64,000 nt of DNA from Numida meleagris (GCF_002078875.1 NC_034410.1:146286851-146350850), one strand, 5' to 3'; shown: positions 49,401 to 61,266, numbered from the stretch's first letter. Translations and numbers: made by a program. The notes: generated by a model not told the origin, from the sequence alone.

Positions 49401-51540
49401 AAAGGTATCCAGGGGCAGGAATCCTTCTGCTTGGACCGATGTTGTGTCTCTCCATTTCAGTTCATGTGCATGGGAGAGTGGAAAACCTCTGGGAACGTGG
49501 TAAGAAATACCTTAGGCTCAGACAGGGGCCATGCTATGGCCTTTTGCCACAATCAGAGAAAAGCCCCAAAGTGACAATGCTTATAACCATACACACTGAT
49601 AGAAGAGTGTGCACAGGACCATCTCCTTCTGACAGCTAGCTGTCCACTTCTCTCTTTGGGTATCTGTGTGTCTATTTGTTTTTAATCTTCCTCTCCCCTT
49701 ATCTATCCATTTGCTTTCCCGTCTGTTCAATCACATGCATCATTTAGGATCAGTGCTTCCCTCCTTATACACAAATCTGTAATGTGATTTACCTTACTGC
49801 CATCTAGTGACTCAATGTCATTTATTCCCCATCCGTTCTGACTTGGGACATTTAGCTGCTTACATTCCCAGAAATATTATTGTGCAGCCATTGGGAAATC
49901 CCATTTCAATGCCTAAAATCTGCATTGAAAATCTATATGACATATCCTGTTCTAGCAGAAAGAAATCCCCACATTCTAAATAGATCTACAGGCATCACAG
50001 CAATGCTCAGGACAAGAAATCTCCCATTGTTCTTCAGGACATCCTCAGTCTGAGCTGCACTACAACCTCCAAGGATAGACCAAGATATGTAGACATTACC
50101 AGCTGATTCACTGCACCTATACCAAACACCTTCAAGAAGTGGAAAAGTCAATAAGATTCCATTTGCAACACATTGAAACCTCCATGCATGTACTTAAGAA
50201 GACCTCAAACATTTTCAGATAAGTTTTTTTGGTCTTTTTTAGAGGTGGGACCTGAGCTTATCTCACACATCCTGCATGCTGACCTCAGGAAACACCCTAT
50301 GGAGATGTAGCCTCTTTGCATTGACTACTGAGAGAAGTAGGATGAGTGACAGAGACTTGATGCAGAGTGAATTGAAATAACTCTGCTCCAAGGATCCTGT
50401 TCAGAGCAACTTTCTTCTGTCTTTGGAGATGCTTAATATCTCTACCCAGATGTCTGAGGTGTCATTTCACCTACTGCTTTACCTGTCCTCAAATTTCCAG
50501 CTAATGCCTGTTATCCAGCCCCTCAGTGTAACTGTTGACATCACATCCTGAATCAAGTCATGTCACAACTTTTTCAGCCTGACACCAGCAGATAAGCCAG
50601 GATCGAGCAATTAACCAATCCCTCCATCCCTACATCCTCCACAGAAATATCTAGGGCTATATCTATCAGGAATCTGCAGTGACAACATAAACCAGCATGA
50701 AAAAAAACAAAAAAAAAAACTAAACTAAACAAGACAAAACCAAGCGATTTGTAGACATTCTTAGGTTCCCAAGAGAATTAGTGTCTCCTGCATGCAATTA
50801 GATGAACTTGGGATTTTGTAACATCAGGAAAATAAAAAACATTATGTACATACAATCCTATGGGCAAGTGAGTGTTAATGTATGTATAAAAATAACAACG
50901 GGGCATGTTTGCCATCTTCAGGAGTCAAGCAGGAACTGCATATAAAAGTTCAAAAAAGAGTGAAAAGCTACGACTGATACAAGTGTATGCAGACATTAGA
51001 AAATAATAATAATAATCCCAGACCTTGGTGGATTTGATTGGGTTTTCCTCTCCCCTTGACTCCCTTCTTGCCTAACACAAGGAACCAGATCCTACAAGGG
51101 CAACCATAAGCAGTTAGAATAAAAATTAGCCAGGTACAGCGTATTGCTCATTTTTTCTCAAGTTATTCCATAAAAGTGTATGTACAAATAAATAAAAATA
51201 TGATGAAGCAAAAGGCAATAGACACAAAAAGAATGTTAAGGGATCATTTATTTATTTAGTTTGGTTGGTTGGTTGGTTTGCTTTTGAGTAGTGGTTCAAG
51301 AGTTCACGTAGGAGCACTCAAGATCTGCTCATTTGCAAAATCACCTCCTGCGTTGGATTCACCACTGGTGTAACTCAGAGTAGTGCCACTAATATTAGCA
51401 GAGTTATGCTGGCTGATCCTCCATAGCTCATCCTGCAGCCATTGATCAAGAGTAAATATTCACCAACACCAGGACACACCTTCGTTTCACTCTGAAGTAG
51501 TGTCTTGTGTGCATAAGAGCTACATTGTGTGCAAGCAAGT
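46420..51540. other. Long CR1-free intergenic stretch upstream of the PSCA-like gene
   Basis: About 5.1 kb with no recognised CR1 or gene. A frame of 121 codons at 48368-48733 has several cysteines but not the Ly6 spacing. Confidence 0.55.
51001..51016. repeat. Short (AAT)n run
   Basis: Five AAT units. A separate GGTT run (about five units) lies near 51260-51280. Confidence 0.85.
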
Positions 51541-51664
51541 CAGGTTGGATGGGGCTCTGGGCAACTTGATCTGATTAAGTGGTTGGCAACGCTGCCAGCA
51601 GCAGCGGCTGGAACTAGATGATCTTTGAGGTCCCTCCCAACCGAAGACACTCTATGTTTCTGTG
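51541..51664 (+). mobile_element. CR1 3' end
   Basis: CAGGTTGGATGGGGCTCTGG, TGGAACTAGATGATCTTTGA and GGTCCCTCCCAACC with a degenerate tail. It is the CR1 nearest upstream of the PSCA-like promoter, about 0.95 kb away. Confidence 0.85.
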
Positions 51665-52579
51665 AAGTCTCTGAAAGCTGTTGCTACAAAACCTATGCTC
51701 CTGAGATTTAAAAAGTGAAGCAAGAAATGGAAGAATATTGAGCTTAACAGTAGGGTTTTTTTTTCTTTTATGCTCTTGTACGCTGAGAAGTGGCCAAAGA
51801 ATATGACAGATGGAAGAAATCTCTCACTAACTCACCAAAGAAAACAGTTGTATTTCAGTTTGGAATGTGGCTGGACTCACCTTTCTCTGTGGTGGGAAAT
51901 GCCATTTCTTTAACAAGCCTGGATTATTTACAGTACACTCAGGTAGGAGTTCAACTGTACCCAACCACTACTTGACAAAGGCATGCCGTAGTGCTTATGA
52001 TGTGGAGATAAGTAGACTAGAGAAAGTTATCACAAGGTCCCTTTGATTTCAGAACACACTGAAAAATGAATTGGGCATTGTTTCCTACTAGATTGTAAAC
52101 AGTGCAACCAAATAAATATATGTGAGCACACAGTTATCCAGAAGAGCCTTGCGTACTGTAATTTGCCCAAATACCTTGCTACCACATGCCAGTGGTGTCA
52201 CATAGAGACACTAATACAAATAAATAGCTGGAGGTTTTTATTAAAAAACAACAATTTGTGCTTGATTTGAACACAATGGCTCCACTCAGGGTAGCAATGG
52301 GGGTGGAGAGCCCTGTTCACAGGGTGTAACCACAGCCTCGATGGCCCCAGGGAGATGCATAAGGCCAGTCTTGTTCTAAAGAATTTGAGGTTTTTTTCCG
52401 CTCATGAACATTTTGTCCAAGGGTGGGAGGGAAGGCAAGTGCATAGTAGTGGAGAGGAGCTGTTTGTTGGTAGCTAGGAAAGTTACAGTCAGATAGGAGA
52501 GGTACCTAAAGCAAATATCACCACCATAAGCCAACCCCTCCCTTGAGTCCAACATACAACCTTGCTCAGGCGCCTTCAC
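51665..52579. other. Proximal upstream region of the PSCA-like gene
   Basis: CR1-free sequence that becomes more GC-rich from about 52270 towards the promoter. It probably contains regulatory sites, but none is certain. Confidence 0.5.
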
Positions 52580-52587
52580 ATGCTAAT
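52580..52587 (+). promoter_or_regulatory. Octamer-like site upstream of the TATA box
   Basis: ATGCTAAT differs by one base from the POU/Oct octamer ATGCAAAT and sits about 31 bp upstream of the TATA box, a usual position for such elements. It is a short motif that could be there by chance. Confidence 0.3.
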
Positions 52588-52617
52588 CTGGGCATGTACA
52601 ATTGCTGCCTCCCACAG

Positions 52618-52626
52618 TATATAAAG
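52618..52626 (+). promoter_or_regulatory. TATA box of the PSCA-like gene
   Basis: TATATAAAG lies 51-59 bp before the start codon. Transcription would begin near 52648-52655 and leave a short 5' UTR of about 25-30 nt with no upstream ATG. The match is strong and correctly placed, but the start site is inferred rather than mapped. Confidence 0.75.
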
Positions 52627-52676
52627 TGCCCCACAAGGAAAGAACTCATATTCAGCACAAGAGAGGCCATCCCAAA

Positions 52677-55600
52677 ATGAAGGTTTTCTTCGTCCTCCTG
52701 CTGGCAGCCATCCTGTGCGCTGACCCAGGTAAGAGAGACCTCCATCATCTCCAGCAGATAGTCAACTGGAAGAAAAAAATTGTTACGGGTTTTGACAGCG
52801 AGGGGAAAAATACTGGTGCAGTTGTCATAAGATGTTTGCTTTTTGATGGGGTGCCTTGTGTATTGCAGGGAAAAAGACAGTTCCGCCCCGGTACTGGTAT
52901 GGTCCTAGTGTGAGTAGATCAGCTTCTAGGCAAGATAAGTCTTATAAAAGTTGGAATTTAACTGGAAAGTCTTTGAATTTAACTGAAATTAAAATTATTT
53001 AAGTTAGACTATTCAGTTTGGGATTGTTGTTTTATTTTTCTTTGCTTTGCTTTTGGGGATTATTCTTCCTCTTCCCATGCTATTGAAATGGACCACTGTG
53101 ACATTTCTGCAAAGATAAAAAAAATTGTTTTCTGACTCATTTTAAAAGTGGCTTCTGAAGCTACACAGATTGTAGGTGAGAAAAGAGGAAAGAAACGAGG
53201 AGAATAGCACACTATGTCATTTTCTAGGCTGGATGGGTGGGATACAAGCAGTGCAGATTTGTCACTTTTCTGGTCTGACTTGGGAAAAAATAAGATTTAA
53301 AGACAGCTCTTCTATATTACCAGAGAAGAGGAGAAGCAGACCTGAACAGAAACTTGTCTCAAATGGCACAGAGTGCTTAAGAAATAGGCTGAGAAGCGGT
53401 TTGTACAGACCCTCTCCTCTGCTACCTTCCAGAAAGTTGCTCTGAAATGTGACTTTTTGCTGCATTAAAAGTCAGATAAATGCGACAGCAGATTGTATCA
53501 CTAGAGATAAGCTGGGATTTGACTCCTTGCTGAATCAGGCATTTATGTCAGAACAACTTGGACATGAGACCAAGTACATCAAATTTCTTCTCGCTTCAAA
53601 TCTGTTCTGCTCTGAATAGCACTCATTTCTAATTAAGGCTTGTCTGCATCTTAAAAGAGTATTTCAGGCATTAGGGTGTTGAAGAAATCATGGGACAAGC
53701 CTGGCAGTCAAGGAGTTAAGGTGCATGCATACATTCACAGCACATTTGCAAATCTGCAAAGCTCCAGTGGTGCCTTGGGGCATGGGTAGGTAATAGGGAT
53801 GGGTAATTGCACCATGCTCTCACTCCTTGGGGGACTATTTTTCACGAGGGCCAGGCACTTGTAAACTGCAATGCTTATTCTACTTTTGCTTGACCTGTGT
53901 CTCCAAACGTTAACAACACTGATTTGGGTAACACATAGACATGTCCAAGAGGGGATGGGAACACATGGCTATGTGGTTGTGAGATTTTGTTTTCTAAGAG
54001 GGACTGTTGGACAATAGGTATCATAAATTGATCAAAATGAGCAAAAGGGCTGGAAGAAATCCTTAAAATCTCCTGCTCTGTTCCTTTCTTACCTTCTCTT
54101 TCTTTGGGCTTTCCCCATTTGTCCCAACACTGGATGCAGTGCCTCACCTAAGGCTCACATGCACAACATTCCTGGCTATAGAGGAAGATAAACAACACTG
54201 ACCTGTCTTTCTGGGATCTTCATCCTTCCATCTCTGACCAGCTCACAAGGTGGGAGTATCACAATAATCCCATTCCTGAGAGGAACTGTGCTGAGCATCT
54301 CAAATGCTGAGGAAGGAATGGTCTCCTTCTCATTGGCTGAGGACAGCAGCCATCCAGCTGAGTTCTTGCACCCTCAATGTACCACCTACGTCTGAAACCA
54401 CTCCACTACCTGCTACATTTTTCCCTCTCCTCAAGCAAGTGTAACATCCTCAAGCAAAAATGTAAAAAATGCTATTTTCCCAGTAACAGAGGTGGTATCT
54501 TCCTTTGAGTACCTACAAAAATGATCCTATTTTCCAGTGCAGGCAGTAGATTTGGTTACCTGGAGAGCTTCAAATGGATTTGTCTTATAACCTCTCTTGG
54601 TCTCTTGCAGGTTCTTCTATTCAGTGTTACAGCTGCAAGTCAAAACTCAGCAACAGCAACTGTCAGGAGAAAGTGAACTGCAAGGAAAATGAAACATGCA
54701 AAACAGACGTGATCAGTAAGTCAAAGAGGGGGTGGGCAACATGGGGTAGGGGTTGCTGTTGGAGACTGGAATGGTCTCAGCCTCAGGTGTCCCTGTCAGC
54801 CCACCAATTCTAGATACATTGGATGGTGTGGGCCAGCAAAGCTCAGTGTCCATCTCAAAAAGTTATCTGGTGAGAAGGGGATGATGTAAAGCTTTCAGAA
54901 AAGTTTTAGTTTAGGTAAAAATGACAGAAAAATAATCTTTATCCCTTGATGCTATCTAGTGCTGTCATCCATTTTAAGTGCCTCAACAGTAGTGTTGGTC
55001 AATATTCCCTTCCCAGTGAAAGAAGAATGTTATTAAGCCCGTGGTTGAATCAAGTTTAGGGACATGGTTTAGTGGGAACAGTGGTGGTGAGATGATGGTT
55101 GGACTTGATCATCTTAGTGGTCTTTTCCAACCTTAATGACTCTGTGATTCTAAGTTCAAGTCTTCTCTCACTGGCCATAGGGGTGTGATTCAAAAGCCAC
55201 ATGCTTGTTGCATGTCATAAATTCCTCAGTGTTTGCCAGTGGATCATGTGAAATAATAAGCATTATGCCCAGTACAGTGTTAGAGTCTGGAAAAAATCTC
55301 AAGAGAGTGCAACTGCTTTGTGCAGCACATAGCAGAGCAGGGCACTAGCGGTTAAGCATGTGATATTATGAATGACATGTACAAATATCACTCTTTCTTT
55401 TTCTTCCTTAATACCAAGAAGTTTTGCTTACAAGGGCAGTTGTTAAGTTTATGGCTTTGAAAATTGGAAACATGGGTTAAAATGAGAGGTGCTGAGTTTC
55501 AGTGAGAGCTGATCCTGAGGGAATTCAATGGAAAGGACAGAATTTCACCTTGCTCATCATAGCCAGCTGTGTGTCTGGGTAAACTCCTTTAATGAGCAAT

Positions 55601-56096
55601 AAATAAATTCTCCCATTCTGGATCTGGCAAAAAGTATATATATATAAAACGTTAACTCTGTGCAGATCTGTGGTGACAGCTCAGTTTGTCTTAGTCCTGG
55701 AAAACAAAACCCATTGGTAGAGTGAACGTCATATCTCTAGTAGGCAGCCTCCTTGTTGGTAGTGCACAAACCCATGATCATGCATTCATATATAGGAGAG
55801 CCAACACATTGTTCAGTTTCATGAACCTTGGCTGGGATAATATTTCATTGAGTCCTTGGAGTAATTGTCCTGTCTTCCTTCCAGGGGTCATAGGATTCTT
55901 CAGCATCATCAGCAAGGGCTGTGAGGCATCATGCCAAGAAGACTATCAAGATTTCAAAGTGGGCAACAGGAATGTCACCTGCTGCAGCAGCAACCTCTGC
56001 AATGTCAATGCAGCAGGCAGTGTGAGAAGCAGCTATGGAATGGCAGCAGGGATATCAGCCAGCGTGCTCTGGACCATCCTGAACAACAGACTGTGA
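52677..56096 (+). CDS. PSCA: Prostate stem cell antigen-like Ly6/uPAR protein, three exons
   Basis: Exons read 52677-52728, 54611-54715 and 55885-56096, giving 369 nt and 122 residues. Both introns start with GTAAG, end in CAG and split codons in phase 1 (Gly18, Arg53). The ATG has A at -3 and is the first Met of a hydrophobic signal peptide (about residues 1-18). One LU three-finger domain follows, with all ten cysteines: 23, 26, 35, 41, 47, 65, 69, 85, 86 and 91. It shows the family C-x2-C opening and CC-x4-CN ending. N-glycosylation sequons lie at Asn44 and Asn82. A small-residue stretch (94-98) and a modest hydrophobic tail (about 104-118) fit GPI-anchor addition at the cell surface. CYSCK near the start, an ISKGC block and VG-x-x-N-x-TCC match mammalian PSCA better than LY6E, as does Arg at the last junction. 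Mammalian PSCA modulates nicotinic receptors; function here is inferred. Another Ly6 paralogue is the main alternative. Confidence 0.85.
52729..54610 (+). other. Intron 1 of the PSCA-like gene
   Basis: The intron is 1882 bp, with donor GTAAGAG and a pyrimidine-rich acceptor ending CTCTTGCAG. It separates the signal-peptide exon from the first LU-domain exon, which is the usual Ly6 arrangement. Open frames inside it show no family features. I see no CR1 copy in it. Confidence 0.8.
54716..55884 (+). other. Intron 2 of the PSCA-like gene
   Basis: The intron is 1169 bp, with donor GTAAGTC and acceptor CTTCCTTCCAG. It interrupts the LU domain between cysteines 5 and 6. It contains a CR1 3' end at 55057-55151 and a short TA dinucleotide run at 55635-55647. 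Confidence 0.8.
55057..55151 (+). mobile_element. Short CR1 3' end inside PSCA-like intron 2
   Basis: AGGGACATGGTTTAGTGGGA at its start and TTTTCCAACCTTAATGACTC at its end. It lies in the same orientation as the gene and well away from both splice sites. Confidence 0.88.
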
Positions 56097-56330
56097 GGAG
56101 GAAAGAGGGCTACTATGACCACAGAAAGTCTTGAAGCACCCCAGTTATGATGGGAATTGTAGCCGGAAGCAATTTGGTGTGTTGGGCAAACAGCATCTTC
56201 GGAGCTGATGGCAGACCTTTGCCTTATGATAGCTTCTTTATTACTGTTATTGTCCTGCTGTATTGCTGCTAGATGAGAAAGTGTGTGTGTGTGCAATCCA
56301 CGTAAAATAAAACCTAAAATATACTAAATT
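56097..56330 (+). other. 3' UTR of the PSCA-like gene
   Basis: This stretch follows the TGA stop and includes a short TG run (about 56281-56293). It ends shortly after the poly(A) signal. The 3' boundary is estimated from the signal position. Confidence 0.55.
56306..56311 (+). promoter_or_regulatory. Polyadenylation signal AATAAA of the PSCA-like gene
   Basis: A canonical AATAAA occurs 210 bp after the stop codon. GT-rich sequence follows within about 35-70 bp (around 56340-56410), as expected of a downstream element. Confidence 0.7.
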
Positions 56331-56470
56331 CTGAATCATGTGACTGCATTGCCTGTATATCACTTAGACATGTTTTCCTGCACTCATTAGTTGGGTGTGT
56401 TGTATATCTGGCGATTGTTCAACCTTGGTAATTGCTATGTAATCATGTGTGCTGAGAGATGCTGAGAGAT

Positions 56471-56569
56471 TAGGGACATGGTTTAGAGGGCATGGTGAGG
56501 GGTTGACGGTTGGACTAGATGATCTTCTCCAACCTTAATCATTCTATGATTCTATTCTATGATTCTATG
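56471..56569 (+). mobile_element. Short CR1 3' end downstream of the PSCA-like gene
   Basis: It starts TAGGGACATGGTTTAGAGGG and ends with CAACCTTAATCATTCTATGA and further octamers. It follows the poly(A) signal by about 160 bp. Confidence 0.88.
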
Positions 56570-57839
56570 CCATTACACAACAGAATAGATTTGGCATCTA
56601 TACCTCCAAATCTTGAGGGATTCTGAGTTATGACAAACTCTGGAGGGTATATAACCTAAGAAAACCCACAAAGAGCAAATACCTGAAGAGGAACTTACTT
56701 GTGGCCAAGGGATCCTGTGATCCTGCACCTTGTTAGTTACCACACAAGACAAAAGCAGTGCTCACCTTCCCTGCTCCATGTGCATATGGTTGCTCATACA
56801 CATTCCCAAAACTGTGTGATCCTTGGGATGGTGGGCAGGACTGCACAGTCAAGTAACCAGATCATCATGGTGGGCAGTAACTGTTAGAGTGAAAAATATG
56901 TCCTTAGTCTTTCCTGGTCAATCCATGTGTGACCTAAGATTGCCTGCAAATTCTGCAATTGCTTGCATGCCTTCATGCTGGCCAAAAGTATCACGGTTGA
57001 CAGTGGCATCCCTTAAAGGCGCTCATCTCCCACAAGTGTTCTCAAGCTTTCTTCTCTAAGTCCCTCCCTGATCCATTCGTCATGCCACAGCCTGGGACAC
57101 AGGTTCTGCCACAAGGTTGAAGAGGTGCTTATTTCAAAGCCTTTGTGGGGTTGCCTAGCAGACCAGGAAGGGTGGAGAAGGAAAACACTGGAGGTTTCAT
57201 TTTGCCCTTGATCTTGTAGTTTTACCTAATGTTTGGGTCACATAACCAGATCCACCCCTACATGAGATATAGTTGGTGAGAATGAGGAGGACACATGTGT
57301 GGTGAAAATATGAAGGAAAAGGAGCAGTGGAGATAAATAAAGGAATGAAGCTGCTTCCTCTTCTCCTGAGGTACAGGGGTGTAGGAAATTAGGGTGGGAA
57401 TGGTGTTTCATGGAGGTTTGTTGAGGCCCTGAGGATACCCACAGAGTTCTTCACTCCCTTTCTTATAAAAGTAAGTTCCCTTCTTCACAAAAGATGCAAC
57501 GTGCAGGACCTAAATGTATAGAAAATCATTTCAAACTCTCTCAGTCAGTGGTACCAGTAAGGCGTCTGCTAGAAAGACAGGCTGTACAGTTTTATCTTCA
57601 CTCATATGCAGTTACAGCCTCTCTCTGTAGTTATGGACTCTATATTATACAGCTTGCCCTCCCCATGTAGCTTATTTTATGGATATAAACTCAAGTGTTT
57701 CTACCTTGCATTGGGAGAACCTCTGCAGCCTTTGGCAATGGCAGCAAAGGAATTACTAGGCAAAACTGCCTGCAAGAAACTCTCCAATAAGGCCTCCAAG
57801 CAACATATATTTGTAGAGATCTGAAAAACAAGGTAAAAA
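56570..57839. other. Intergenic, downstream of the PSCA-like gene
   Basis: Unique sequence with no Ly6-type exon or other gene recognised. Confidence 0.55.
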
Positions 57840-57970
57840 GCATAGAATTATAAAATCCTTAGAGTTGGAAGGTACCTTTAAAGGTCATCTAGTCCAACTC
57901 CCCTGCAATGCTCAGGGACATCTACAGCTAGATCAGTATGTTCATTCATCCCCACTTTGAATGAATCTTG
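57840..57970 (-). mobile_element. CR1 3' end
   Basis: CATAGAATTATAAAATCCTT, then GAGTTGGAAGGTACCTTTAA, AACTCCCCTGCAATGC and a CTACAGCTAGATCAG block. Confidence 0.85.
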
Positions 57971-59078
57971 GAGAATGTGACACGTGCATCTTCCCAATGT
58001 ACAACAAAGGAAGACAAGAATTCCTGGAACTGCAAAGGGTGTGCAGAGCCATAGGATGAAATAACAAAGAAACATTAACCTGGTAGTGAGTCATCTGGGG
58101 ATGACCAGATTGCCCTTAGCTATGGGATAAGGGCCAGCACCAAATTTTGGATGAGGTCAGTGACATGTCAGAAGATAATGACACTGTCTGCTGTTGTGAA
58201 AGAGAAAAATGCATAAATCTTTGAGATATAAGGTGTTGACAAGCTGCTAACTAGGAAGCAGGGAAGGGGTTTCCCCAGAGGAAACTCTGGAATGAACCAT
58301 CTTCCTCATACGATGCCTGTCTCATTATCAGCAGAGCAAGGATACGGAGCAAGTGAGGTGGCTTGGTTTTTGGGGTTTTTTTTTTGCAAACCTCCTGAGT
58401 CTCAAAGACTGGAAAGCAGGCTCATGCATCTATACACACCCTAGCCAGACTGCTTTCTGTTTGGACGACCAGCTCCATGACCTCTCTAGCCCAGAGGCTC
58501 ATCTTCTTGTAAGAGGATCCTTGACATACTACTCCCCACACCCACTTTCTCAAACAATTCCCAGGTAGTCAGAAATGTCTATATCCAGGGACTATTCTCA
58601 AGAGTCTGTTTGACTATGATGACCCTTCCTGAAGACTGGTATTTCAGCTGTATGGAAATGGTTAAAGCATGTTAGCCAGAGGATTCTCAAGTGATGTTTG
58701 GCGAGACACAGCCTCTTTGATCAAATTGCAGCTGCTGGAGAAGCCAAAAACATTCAGAACAAAATATTCTCAGATCTTTTATTTTCTCAGATGGTGCCAA
58801 ACTCTATGGAGGTGTGTGGTTTACCTACATTATATCATATTGATCCCATGTAACACTGATGTCTACATGCCAAGGCACAGGGAAGCTTAGGAGTTTCTTG
58901 ATGGAGCCAAGATGGGACCTTCCCCTGTTCTAGTCATTGAGATCTGATGTCTGCACTTTACACGTTGAGGGAACTATTCTTCCTCCCAGTTTTCTCTTTG
59001 TACACATTCTGGAAAAGAGTACACAATTGACAATTGAGTGATTTTTGTCTCTGGGGATATACCTGGAGATTTTATATG
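57971..59078. other. Intergenic, nothing recognised
   Basis: No repeat or gene recognised. Confidence 0.55.
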
Positions 59079-59312
59079 TAATCATAGAACCATAGGATTA
59101 TAGAATCATTAAGGTTGGAAAGGACCACAGAGATCATCAAGTCCAACCATCAACCCATCCCCACCATGCCCGCTAAACCACATCACTCAGTGCAACATCC
59201 ACTCTTTTCTTGAAAACCTCATGGGACAGTGACTCCACCATCTTCCTGGACAGCCTGTTCCAATGCATTACAACTTTTTTTGAGAAGAATTTTTTCCTAA
59301 TATCCAACCTAA
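59079..59312 (-). mobile_element. CR1 3' end
   Basis: A multi-octamer tail, then GGACAGTGACTCCACCATC, CAGCCTGTTCCAATGC and CCTAATATCCAACCTAA, where it stops abruptly at the possible LTR. Confidence 0.9.
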
Positions 59313-59769
59313 TGTAGGGGTAGGGATTAGATAGCTTAATGTGAAGAAGGTGCAATTGGGATAGGCCATGCCTGGAATAGACACAGTCAAGAGCAGGGTA
59401 GGAAGCACGTACAGAAACATTGTGGTGCACTGGCAGACCTCACTGCCGCTTGATGCGTCCTGGCACAGCGCTTGCAATAACACACTTCCCCACCCCATTT
59501 AGGTCACCAACAGACAGTCTTAAAAACAACCTGCCAAATTCTGGGAAGGTCTAGGAGGTGGCACAGTGAGGTGGAAAAATGACTCAGCCAAGACTCAGAA
59601 GCTGGGCTGAATCAAGGGCAGGACCAGGAAGAGGACTGTTTTTTTAGGTGCCATGAATGCATGCTGGCAGAAAGGCTAGCCTCCTCTTCTTCCTTGTAAA
59701 TCCCTAATAAACACAAACAGGACTTGTTCCCTGCTGCAGCCTCTTTCAGCGTTGTGCTTAGTTCGTACA
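59313..59769 (+). mobile_element. Possible second LTR-like element
   Basis: The segment starts TGTAGGGG directly where a minus-strand CR1 ends and closes in TTCGTACA, so the ends are TGTA...TACA. An AATAAA at 59706-59711 followed by a C/T-rich stretch resembles an LTR R-U5 region. I see no target-site duplication and no clear TATA box, and the left edge coincides with the CR1 boundary, so the limits are uncertain. It could be ordinary intergenic DNA. Confidence 0.3.
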
Positions 59770-61266
59770 GGTAAGATGGCATCTTACAACTACACAAGCC
59801 TTTGGCTGAAGGTTAATTTGCACTGAGAAAATGGACTGAGAGCTGTTTGCTGGACCAAGAACAACATTTATTTGAAAAACAAGGCTATTTTTTATTCCCC
59901 CTTCAAAGTGGTTTCTTGACATTGCTGGCTGAGCAGTGCCATCAGTCCTTCTCCTATCTTTTATACACTTACCAAGAGGCCTAAAGCTGACAGTCTCTTT
60001 AAGCAACTAATCTATCATATATGCAAGAGATTCCTATACTTCCAGGATCAAAATGTGGTTCATTTGCTTAAATAATAAACAGTTGCACAATAAAGTGGAT
60101 TGTTTCTTTATTTTTCAAAGGCCAGTAGTTACAGTTCCCAAAGGCTTCAATTACACCATGGTCTGAATATAAAAACAATTATCCAGTGAGGGTATCTCTT
60201 ACAAATAGGAAAGGTCAAGGAAGTCTGATCCAGAGTGACTGCTTTGGTATGTCTATGTAGGAAGCATTACAAATGTGCATTTTCAGTAAAATAAAAGTGT
60301 CTCTTGGATTATTGCTGTGGTGCTGTATTTGCTGCTAGTACTGCTATGTAGTCCTCATTATGTGTAAGGATAATAGCATACAGCATTTCCTATGGCCCGG
60401 CAGCATTAACACCCAGTGTCTGTACCTGATTTCAAAAATGTCACCAAGGTCCCCTGAATTCAGCCCAATTTACAGCAGCTGGTTAAAAACATTTGATGAT
60501 ATTGGAAAATATCTCTGGTGCAGAGAGCTAGTGTTTAAGGACCAGCAGTTCCTGCAAGCGCTCCACATTTATTCTGTGGCCCAGGGCAAGTTACACAGCC
60601 TCTCCATACCTCTATCTTCTACAGATGATATCAGGTCCAATCTATCAAGAGATGCACAGATTGTGACGTTAATGGGGCCAGGAGAGAGAAGTAAGCTAAA
60701 AATAAGCCAGAACAGAGTCAGCTAGCTAACAGAGCCAGATAACTACCCGCTACCCACCCACCCTGCACAGCCACATTCCTGCTCCCAATTATGCACAAAA
60801 TGTTGTGCAACCAGGCTTTTCATGGTTTAAACAGACCGAGGGAGAGCCTGCAGTTAACTCTGCTCTTGCAGTCATAAAAACAATCAAAAGTCCTGCCCTT
60901 TAATTGCAGAACATCCCTCAAGTAACTGCACCTGTCACTCACCCTGGGCAAGGCTGGCTGGGCAAGGCTGGTGGAGCCACACTCATGCCATGCCATCTTG
61001 ACTCATCCCAATCCCACCCTGTCACATAACAATTGTGAGGCAGAGAGATCTCTCAGTAGCTCATATCTGATCTTACTTTCAGCTTTGCTGATGCCCTTCT
61101 AAGCTAAATAACAGGACTCCTTGCAAACCAAGTGCTGCACCCATGCCTCCTCTTGACTCACATCTTCACTCACTGATACCCACGATCCACAACTCCTACT
61201 GCAGCTCCAACCTCCTCTTATAGAATTTCTCTGATTTGCATCCACAAGCCCACATTAAAACACCTC
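59770..61266. other. Intergenic, nothing certain
   Basis: It contains a 121-codon open frame (60360-60725) with no recognised motifs. There is no CR1. Confidence 0.5.

Noticed and set aside
52602..52913. 103-codon frame over PSCA-like exon 1
   Set aside because: Its upstream Met lies in the promoter before the TATA box, and its second half is intron 1.
54574..54813. Single-exon frame containing the second Ly6 exon
   Set aside because: It reads through the splice donor at 54716 and lacks a signal peptide. The spliced model explains the cysteines and phases better.
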